Source of the DNA: Micavibrio_A sp964539025
GTDB taxonomy: Bacteria > Pseudomonadota > Alphaproteobacteria > Micavibrionales > Micavibrionaceae
DNA length: 64,000 bases
Assembly (NCBI GenBank): GCA_964539025.1
Contig: CAZIFA010000011.1
Location: 1 to 64,000 of the forward strand
Direction: 5' to 3'
Below the pieces are notes generated by a model. It made no database searches. It had not been told where the DNA came from and saw nothing but the letters and a program-made list of their open reading frames with translations. A program made the translations under genes and the position numbers. Every line of letters begins with the position of its first letter. Position 1 is the first letter of the stretch. This document shows, piece by piece, positions 58,821 to 64,000 of this stretch.

Positions 58821-59861
58821 TTAAAAGTATTTCCGTTTAAACCAAAACGCCACACTGACCATGGCAATCAGAACAGGCACCTCCACCAATGGCCCGATCA
58901 CAGTGGCAAAGGCGACGGACGATCCCAATCCAAAAGCGGCAATGGCCACGGCTATAGCCAATTCAAAATTATTGCTGGCGGCGGTGAAAGCGGCGGCGGT
59001 TGTTTTGCCGTAATCCGCGCCTATCAGTTTCCCCATGATGAAGCTGACAAAAAACATGATCACAAAATAGATCGCCAACGGAATAGCAATGCGGATAACG
59101 TCTAAGGGCAATTCCAGAACTGTGCTGCCTTTGAGCGAGAACATAGCCAGGATCGTCAAAAGCAGCGCGATGAGCGTGATAGGGCCGATCTTCGGCAGGA
59201 AATGGTTTTCATACCAGTCGCGTCCCTTTTGCTTGAATAGGATTTTGCGTGTCAGGAAGCCGGCAAGGAAGGGGATGCCGAGATAAATGAAGACGCTTTC
59301 AGCAATAGTGGCAAAGCTGACATCGACGATATGGCTTTCCAGTCCGAACAGTGGCGGAAGGATGCTCAGGAAAAACCATGCATAAACGCTGAAAAACAAA
59401 AGCTGAAAAACACTGTTAAAAGCCACGAGTGCGGCAACGTACTGATTATCGCCTTCGGCAAGTTGGTTCCAAACGATGACCATAGCGATACACCGCGCGA
59501 GGCCGATCAGGATCAGGCCCGTCATATATTCGGGGTAATCGTGCAGGAAAAGAACTGCTAGGCCGAACATCAGGAACGGGCCGATCAGCCAGTTTTGTAC
59601 GAGCGACAATAGCAGGATTTTCCAGTCCTTAAAGATCAGCGGCAACTCTTCATATTTTACCCGCGCAAGCGGCGGATACATCATCAGGATCAGGCCGATG
59701 GCGATGGGGATATTGGTCGTGCCTATAGACATTCTGTTTAAAAATTCCGGCGCACCTGTAAAAATCGAGCCGATGGCGACACCCGCCGCCATCGCCATAA
59801 AAATCCATAAAGTCAGGTAACGATCAAGAAATGACAGGCGACGGGGTGAGCAGGCGGTCAT
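58821..59861 (-). CDS. acr3: Arsenite efflux permease Acr3
   Basis: A 346-aa inner-membrane protein with about ten hydrophobic segments and the ACR3 signatures LIGLARCIAMVIVWN (conserved cysteine) and AFTAASNNFELAIAVA. Pumps As(OH)3 out using the proton gradient. Overlaps arsC by 38 bases; last gene of the arsR-DUF6428-arsC-acr3 operon. No terminator was recognised after it. Confidence 0.95.
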   Translation of the reverse strand: MTACSPRRLSFLDRYLTLWIFMAMAAGVAIGSIFTGAPEFLNRMSIGTTNIPIAIGLILMMYPPLARVKYEELPLIFKDWKILLLSLVQNWLIGPFLMFGLAVLFLHDYPEYMTGLILIGLARCIAMVIVWNQLAEGDNQYVAALVAFNSVFQLLFFSVYAWFFLSILPPLFGLESHIVDVSFATIAESVFIYLGIPFLAGFLTRKILFKQKGRDWYENHFLPKIGPITLIALLLTILAMFSLKGSTVLELPLDVIRIAIPLAIYFVIMFFVSFIMGKLIGADYGKTTAAAFTAASNNFELAIAVAIAAFGLGSSVAFATVIGPLVEVPVLIAMVSVAFWFKRKYF

Positions 59862-60270
59862 GAAGTAAATCCTCTATACGGTCTTTAAGCATGAAAAAGG
59901 CCGTGTCGAAGGCGGCTTCGATATCGGCATCCGATCCGGTTGCTTTCGCGGGATCGGGGGTACTCCAGTGCAGTTTTTTGGCTTTGCCTAGAAACACAGG
60001 GCAGCTTTCTGCAGCAGCCTGATCGCAAACGGTGATAACTAGGTCAAAGGTTTGTCCCTCAAATTCATGCCACGATTTGCTGCGCGGCTGGCCGGAGTCT
60101 ATGCCGTGGCGTTTCAGGGTTTCAATGGATTTGGGGTGAACATGGCCAGCCGGATGACTGCCTGCGCTGACCGCTTCATATTTCCCTTTTCCAAGCTGGT
60201 TGATCAGGGATTCGGCCATGACAGATCGGCAGGAGTTGCCAGTGCAGAGAACAAGAATCCGCTGAATCAT
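59824..60270 (-). CDS. arsC: Arsenate reductase, thioredoxin-coupled LMW-phosphatase type
   Basis: A 148-aa enzyme reducing arsenate to arsenite. P-loop CTGNSCR (C9-R15), second and third redox cysteines at about C82 (VCDQ) and C90 (ESCP), and the acid loop STPDPA. This is the thioredoxin-linked class. ATG 60270 overlaps the preceding stop by one base; an in-frame upstream stretch is only a shadow. Confidence 0.93.
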   Translation of the reverse strand: MIQRILVLCTGNSCRSVMAESLINQLGKGKYEAVSAGSHPAGHVHPKSIETLKRHGIDSGQPRSKSWHEFEGQTFDLVITVCDQAAAESCPVFLGKAKKLHWSTPDPAKATGSDADIEAAFDTAFFMLKDRIEDLLHDRLLTPSPVIS

Positions 60271-60713
60271 TAGCAGCAACCTCCTGTAGGGGAGCAGCAA
60301 GATGTGGCTTGTTCCTTGTTGGGTATGCCGCAAGCGTCCTGTGCGAGGCAGGCGGTTTGTTTCGTGATCAGGATGAAATCTTTGCCGTCGAAGTCCAGGC
60401 CGAATTTGCCGATGGTGTTTTGCTGGTATTCGACTTCGATATCGAGGTCATTTTTGCCTAGAACTTTTTCGCAAAGATTAAGAATATGCAGGAATTTTTG
60501 CGGAGCCAGCCTGTGATCGTAATCGCCAGCTTCCCAAAGCTGGAAATTGGCCACGGTTTCCTTGCGTTCCGTGCCGCCACAATCGATAAAATGCTTTGTC
60601 ACAAGGCCCACTTCCGTCACATGGAAATGGGGCGGCAGGTATGAACCGTCGGGCAACTTAAAATTCACTGCGATTAAACCATTTAAATATTTTTTTATTT
60701 CTGAAATTTTCAT
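60270..60713 (-). CDS. DUF6428 family protein of arsenic operon
   Basis: A 147-aa protein from ATG 60713 (MKISEIKKYLNG) with the DUF6428 pattern LPDGSYLPPHFHVTEVG, FIDCGGTERKE and a cysteine-rich tail CCSPTGGCC. The family accompanies ars genes; a metalloid-binding or chaperone role is inferred from the cysteines. Overlaps arsR by 4 bases and arsC by 1. Confidence 0.8.
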   Translation of the reverse strand: MKISEIKKYLNGLIAVNFKLPDGSYLPPHFHVTEVGLVTKHFIDCGGTERKETVANFQLWEAGDYDHRLAPQKFLHILNLCEKVLGKNDLDIEVEYQQNTIGKFGLDFDGKDFILITKQTACLAQDACGIPNKEQATSCCSPTGGCC

Positions 60714-61087
60714 GATTTTTTCCTCTTGGATGGCGTCTCGCAGCAATTCATCAGCTCAATGACCGATGTACCTTTTTTCTTGTCATTGCGGATATTGGCG
60801 AATTCAACACGGCAGCAATCCTCGATCATGAAGCGGATCAGCCCCGTGAAGAAATCGAAGTTCGCGCTGTAAATTATAGAGCGCCCTTCGCGCCGCGATA
60901 CAACCAGATCCGCATTGCTCATGTGATTTAGGTGAAAGGACAGGGTGTTATGCGGGATGCCGAGCGTTTCACCAATCTTTCCGGCTGGTACGCCGTCTGG
61001 CCCGTTTTCGACCAATAGGCGGAAAACCCGAAGGCGGGTTTCCTGCGAGAGCGCGTCGAAGGCTATGAGAGCTTCGTTTATGTCCAT
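60710..61087 (-). CDS. arsR: Arsenic-responsive repressor ArsR
   Basis: A 125-aa winged-helix repressor: FDALSQETRLRVFRLLVENG, IGETLGIPHNTLSFHLNHM, VSRREGRSIIYSANF. Cysteine pairs DCC (about residue 89-91) and NCC near the C-terminus probably bind As(III), as in the C-terminal-site ArsR group. The start codon lies within its own operator (61086). Confidence 0.93.
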   Translation of the reverse strand: MDINEALIAFDALSQETRLRVFRLLVENGPDGVPAGKIGETLGIPHNTLSFHLNHMSNADLVVSRREGRSIIYSANFDFFTGLIRFMIEDCCRVEFANIRNDKKKGTSVIELMNCCETPSKRKKS

Positions 61088-61109
61088 ATGTCTATATATA
61101 TAGACATAT
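61086..61109 (-). promoter_or_regulatory. ars operator: perfect 24-bp palindrome
   Basis: ATATGTCTATAT (61086-61097) is followed without a spacer by its exact complement ATATAGACATAT (61098-61109). It overlaps the arsR start codon, so repressor would block initiation directly. Confidence 0.8.
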
Positions 61110-61126
61110 ATAGCAAAATCAATTAT

Positions 61127-61600
61127 TTAATTAGCTTCTCGTTTATCACCCTTAAATTGAAGGAAAAGGAGAGCCAATACGCCAAGGCTTATCCAAACGT
61201 CCGCAAGATTAAAAACAAATAAATTCAAGGTTCCAAAGTGCAGGCTTAGAAAGTCGGTCACGTTCCCAAAATATGCGCGATCAATCAGGTTCCCCAATGC
61301 TCCAGCGACGATAGCGGCGAGAGCTGAGCGTTCGCGTTCATGGGGCGTTCGAAAAGCCCAGATAGCGATAGCTAAAGTGACGAGTGCGGTAAAAAAGAGT
61401 AACGCAAACTTTTCGTTGTTACCATCAACCGAGAACATACTAAACGACACCCCCTTATTGAACGTCAACCGCAATGAAAGGAATGGTAAAAAATCCTGAG
61501 AGGTTCCATAAGGCTCTAACACCGCCCGCGCCCATGCTTTGACAATAAGATCTGCTGCCGCACCCGCCAAAATCGCAAGTGCTATAATCGGTTTGGTCAT
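61127..61600 (-). CDS. lspA: Lipoprotein signal peptidase LspA (plasmid copy)
   Basis: A 157-aa aspartic peptidase with four membrane segments. It keeps LTFNKGVSFSMF, the conserved GALGNLIDRAYFG and FNLADVWISLG, including both catalytic aspartates. ATG 61600 overlaps the preceding stop (ATGA). Extra lspA copies are known in Pb/Cd/Zn resistance operons (the pbr type), where they process envelope proteins under metal stress. Confidence 0.92.
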   Translation of the reverse strand: MTKPIIALAILAGAAADLIVKAWARAVLEPYGTSQDFLPFLSLRLTFNKGVSFSMFSVDGNNEKFALLFFTALVTLAIAIWAFRTPHERERSALAAIVAGALGNLIDRAYFGNVTDFLSLHFGTLNLFVFNLADVWISLGVLALLFLQFKGDKREAN

Positions 61601-62268
61601 TTGACCCCCATGGGTTGTTGCTCTATCCCGCAAGTAAAGCTGATTACTGTAAAGAATTTAACTGTGACTACAGGGCCGAAGAGACTGCCCCTACGATTGC
61701 GTCTTTGTTGTTGCATAAGGCCGTCTGCCTGCTCCGCTAAGACTACACAATCGGCTGGTGCACCTTTGCCAAGCCGGACAGAAGTGGTTGCAGGAATCAA
61801 GGTTGTGAGGCCTGTAGGATCTAAAACTTGAGCTATAACTTCTGACTTTCGAATATCGACATCACCGTTTAGAAGACCAAGCTTGTAGTGATAACGTACG
61901 CGCCCACTCTCGATTGTGGCGTTAATACCACTTACGGCGGTGACTGGTACTGGATGACCGTCAACAAGCATGTTTAGAAAATATCCGCTATCGTGAAGGG
62001 TAGGTAGACTTGCTTTATTAAGGTCAACCACTTCATTCTTTTCGAACGAGCCATTTTGATCAGTATCAAAATCTGCGATTATCATTTCGCTGAGAGCTGT
62101 ATCGAATAGCCATTCTGCTTGCCAACCTTGAAGTAGGCCATTCCGAAAGAGTGCCGTATAGAAAAACTCAATCTCTGGACTGTGTATGGACGGCGTGGCA
62201 TAGGCCGGAGCCGCGCCTGATACAAAAAGCATAATAATGCCTGATATAAAGAAGCTTTTCCAACTCAT
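61597..62268 (-). CDS. DUF1007 family exported protein
   Basis: A 223-aa protein with a signal peptide (about 1-25, ending AYAT) and a DUF1007-type body. It contains WLFDTALSEM and an EF-hand-like loop DFDTDQNGSFEKNE (about 68-81) that could bind a divalent cation. A late hydrophobic stretch (VKFFTVISFT) may be membrane-associated. Overlaps both neighbours by 4 bases, so it belongs to the efflux operon. Confidence 0.75.
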   Translation of the reverse strand: MSWKSFFISGIIMLFVSGAAPAYATPSIHSPEIEFFYTALFRNGLLQGWQAEWLFDTALSEMIIADFDTDQNGSFEKNEVVDLNKASLPTLHDSGYFLNMLVDGHPVPVTAVSGINATIESGRVRYHYKLGLLNGDVDIRKSEVIAQVLDPTGLTTLIPATTSVRLGKGAPADCVVLAEQADGLMQQQRRNRRGSLFGPVVTVKFFTVISFTCGIEQQPMGVK

Positions 62269-63110
62269 GCATCACGCAGATCCGCTTTCGCATCGCGGAT
62301 GATCATACTTGCCGATTGGAGAAAGAGTCCGGCAACAGCAAAGGCAACTATCAAATCAGGCCAAGAAGAGTCTAGCCACCAGACCAATACTGACGCGAAC
62401 ACAACGGCCAAATTTCCAATTGCGTCGTTGCGTGAAAATAACCACACGGCACGCATATTGGCGTCGCCTTTACGGTGAGGTATTAATACAACCGCAGCCA
62501 AGACGTTTACGAAAAAGGCGACGAAAGCAAATCCACCCATAAGAAGCGTTTGTGGCTCGTGCTCTATAAACACACGATAAAGCGTCGAGCCAATGACACC
62601 TAACCCTAGAAGAGCGAGAAAAATACCCTGTAGCAGTGCTGCTTTGGTTCGCGCTGTAAGGCTCCAGCCAATGGCGATCAGGCCAAGAAAGGAAATCATC
62701 CCATCGCCCACGAAATCTAGTGCATCGGCCTGCAAAGCCTGAGATTTCGCTAAAAAACTGCCGACTATTTCAATTAGGCCGTAGCCGCCATTAAGTAAAA
62801 TAACGATCCAGAGTGCTCGCTTATATGAAGGCGTGATATGAGCAAGATCGGGAATCTCATCACCGTCAGCAGATTTTGCATCTTCCTCGCCTACGCGTAT
62901 AATCCGATAGCCTAGCGAAGTCACGGCGTCCTCAACGGCAACAAGTCGGGACGAAGGATTGTCCACCTTAATCGTCATGATTTGGGAGGCGATTGAGACC
63001 TTTACATCTGAGACACCTTCAATGCGCCGTGCCGCTTCTTCGATCTTTGCCGCGCATGAGGGGCAGTCCATTCCTGTTACTTGATATTGTACCCTGAAAT
63101 CGGCACTCAT
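62265..63110 (-). CDS. CDF cation efflux protein with N-terminal HMA domain
   Basis: A 281-aa transporter. Residues 1-70 are a heavy-metal-associated domain with GMDCPSCAAKIEEA (CxxC). The rest is a cation-diffusion-facilitator fold with LQADALDFVGDGMISFLGL and FSRNDAIGNLAVVFASVLVWW, plus six membrane segments. ATG 63110 is chosen because the promoter read upstream (63139-63169) would start transcription near 63131, after the alternative ATG at 63140. An HMA-CDF fusion is uncommon. Confidence 0.85.
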   Translation of the reverse strand: MSADFRVQYQVTGMDCPSCAAKIEEAARRIEGVSDVKVSIASQIMTIKVDNPSSRLVAVEDAVTSLGYRIIRVGEEDAKSADGDEIPDLAHITPSYKRALWIVILLNGGYGLIEIVGSFLAKSQALQADALDFVGDGMISFLGLIAIGWSLTARTKAALLQGIFLALLGLGVIGSTLYRVFIEHEPQTLLMGGFAFVAFFVNVLAAVVLIPHRKGDANMRAVWLFSRNDAIGNLAVVFASVLVWWLDSSWPDLIVAFAVAGLFLQSASMIIRDAKADLRDA

Positions 63111-63138
63111 GAGCAAATCCTCGACATTTTTCCAGAGC

Positions 63139-63169
63139 ATGCTAGAACCTGTAGTTACTACAGGAGCAA
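63139..63169 (-). promoter_or_regulatory. MerR-type promoter with 19-bp spacer and dyad
   Basis: On the minus strand TTGCTC (63169-63164), 19-bp spacer, TAGCAT (63144-63139). The spacer contains most of the exact palindrome CCTGTAGT-T-ACTACAGG (63148-63164). Overlong spacers with a central dyad are the hallmark of MerR-controlled promoters. It faces the CDF-DUF1007-lspA operon. Confidence 0.8.
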
Positions 63170-63176
63170 GGAAAAA

Positions 63177-63569
63177 ATGCAGATTGGCGACTTATCCCGT
63201 CTGACGGGTGTAAATATTGAAACTATCCGCTATTACGAACGTGCCGGAGTACTACCGCTTCCGAGCCGCCAAGCCAATGGCCGAAGGCGCTACGGTGACA
63301 ATGATGTTTGTCGGCTAGGTTTTATTCGGAACGCCCGCGAATTAGGATTTGACTTAGAAAACGTACGCAAGCTGATTTCGCTTCAGGAGGATCCAAAAGC
63401 GTCGTGTGAAGAAGCATCCAGTATTGCTCAATGCCAACTCGACGCTGTTGAAAGTAAGATCACACGATTAATGGCCCTTAAGGAAGAACTCGCTCGAATG
63501 ATCCATGAATGCAAACGAGAGTTAATTGCCGATTGCCGGGTAATAGAAGCACTTAAAGATCAGGTATAA
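63177..63569 (+). CDS. MerR-family heavy-metal regulator (CadR/PbrR-like)
   Basis: A 130-aa regulator: winged HTH (IGDLSRLTGVNIETIRYYER, RRRYGDNDV) and dimer helix. Cysteines at C77 (KASCEEA), C112 (HECKRE) and C120 match the C77-C112-C119/120 pattern of CadR/PbrR-type Cd/Pb sensors. Extra C86 is unusual. ATG 63177 is chosen over an upstream extension, with AGGA before it; the gene is divergent from the CDF operon and shares its dyad promoter. Confidence 0.88.
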   Translation: MQIGDLSRLTGVNIETIRYYERAGVLPLPSRQANGRRRYGDNDVCRLGFIRNARELGFDLENVRKLISLQEDPKASCEEASSIAQCQLDAVESKITRLMALKEELARMIHECKRELIADCRVIEALKDQV

Positions 63570-63583
63570 ACTAGTAAGAGTTC

Positions 63584-63622
63584 TTGACATATTTTTTAAA
63601 AAATAATATACCCCCCTATATT
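63584..63622 (+). promoter_or_regulatory. rcnR promoter and C-tract operator
   Basis: TTGACA (63584-63589), 17-bp spacer, TATACC (63607-63612). The -10 overlaps AATATA-CCCCCC-TATATT (63605-63622), a C-tract within a 6-bp inverted repeat, the form of RcnR/CsoR-family operators. Repressor binding would cover the -10. Confidence 0.7.
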
Positions 63623-63636
63623 ATAGAAAGATATGC

Positions 63637-63909
63637 ATGGCTCACACGATTCATAATCAGAAAAAGCTTCTGGCCCGGGTGCGCCGGATCAGGGGGCAAG
63701 CCGAAGGGTTAGAGCGGTCTTTGGAAGGACAGCGGGATTGCCTTGACATCTTGCAACAAATTACCTCCATGCGTGGCGCGATAAGCGGCCTTATGGCTGA
63801 AGTCATCGATGGGCATGTGCAGGAACATATTGCGAACATTAAGGATGAACGCGAGCGCACAAAGGGCGCGAACGAACTCATGGATATCCTACGTTCATAT
63901 CTTAAATAA
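63637..63909 (+). CDS. rcnR: RcnR/DmeR-like nickel/cobalt repressor
   Basis: A 90-aa all-helical CsoR/RcnR-family repressor. It has H3, C35, H60 and H64, the Ni/Co ligand set of RcnR (FrmR has a glutamate at 64), and RVRRIRGQAEGLERSLEG as the DNA-binding helix. Its TAA overlaps the next gene's ATG, so it co-regulates the exporter. Confidence 0.88.
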   Translation: MAHTIHNQKKLLARVRRIRGQAEGLERSLEGQRDCLDILQQITSMRGAISGLMAEVIDGHVQEHIANIKDERERTKGANELMDILRSYLK

Positions 63910-64000
63910 TGAATCACCACATGCTGGATTTTTCTTCATTGCTATCTCAAGGTGGTGCCGCTCCCTGGCTTTTTATCCCAACAGCCATCTTACTAGGCGC
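63909..64000 (+). CDS. rcnA: Nickel/cobalt efflux protein RcnA (5' part only)
   Basis: ATG 63909 overlaps the rcnR stop (TAATG). The ~30 codons visible encode MNHHMLDFSSLLSQGG then APWLFIPTAILLG, matching the start of RcnA/NicO exporters (WLFIPSAILLGALHG). The rest lies beyond the window; the histidine loop and remaining membrane segments cannot be seen. Confidence 0.85.
   Translation, partial: MNHHMLDFSSLLSQGGAAPWLFIPTAILLG

Overview
The window looks like most of a conjugative, multi-metal-resistance plasmid (or plasmid-derived element) from an alphaproteobacterium. The evidence is a RepC-type replication initiator, dispersed ParA and ParB partition genes with a parS-like site, a VirD2/DUF3363-type relaxase, a full VirB/VirD4 type IV secretion locus, and backbone families (DUF6915, DUF6878, DUF6876, DUF3991-Toprim, ArdC) typical of alphaproteobacterial plasmids. 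The host genus cannot be read from the sequence.

Layout. 1-487: right end of a Tn21/Tn501-type mercury transposon (merR and a 38-bp terminal repeat). 806-10396 (minus): a tightly coupled six-gene operon of helix-turn-helix protein, DNA methyltransferase, membrane protein, SF2 helicase, GIY-YIG-type nuclease and TrlF-type PHP-ATPase, read here as a candidate anti-phage or restriction island. 10476-13288: small minus-strand plasmid genes including an HNH nuclease. 13289-15822: replication control region, repC and an exported nuclease. 15882-19790: a first AbiE-type toxin-antitoxin pair and unknown genes. 19834-32107: plasmid backbone with parB, anti-restriction and domain-of-unknown-function genes, parA, parS and a Toprim protein. 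This stretch carries several long structured leaders and a second two-copy structured element, interrupted by a DUF262-HNH-AlbA insertion. 32355-35524: relaxase operon. 35552-37554: a second AbiE pair with palindromic operators, flanked by a gene remnant. 37690-50614: regulator, virD4 and virB11-virB1, plus a cysteine-rich secreted protein. 50636-52973: a cyclodipeptide-synthase-like gene whose partner regulator is cut by an IS3-family element. 53390-58598: an ArsR-controlled envelope module (porin, FMN-binding protein, MacB-like ABC transporter, TlpA-like and DsbD-alpha-like proteins). 58821-61109: arsenic operon (arsR, DUF6428, arsC, acr3). 61127-63569: divergent MerR-family regulator and CDF efflux, DUF1007 and lspA operon. 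63584-64000: rcnR-like repressor and the start of an rcnA-like nickel/cobalt exporter.

How it fits together. RepC, the HTH protein and the control region should set copy number. ParA, its small partner, ParB and parS should segregate the plasmid. The relaxase, coupling protein and T4SS transfer it; ArdC should protect it on entry, and two AbiE systems and the methyltransferase/nuclease operon would stabilise or defend it. The metal genes are the selectable cargo. The most unusual content is RNA-like. Three leaders share an invariant 18-nt loop on stems that change by compensatory substitution, a fourth leader has a textbook attenuator, and a separate ~120-nt element occurs twice with compensatory changes. 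No homology or covariance search was run; family names come from motifs read by eye.
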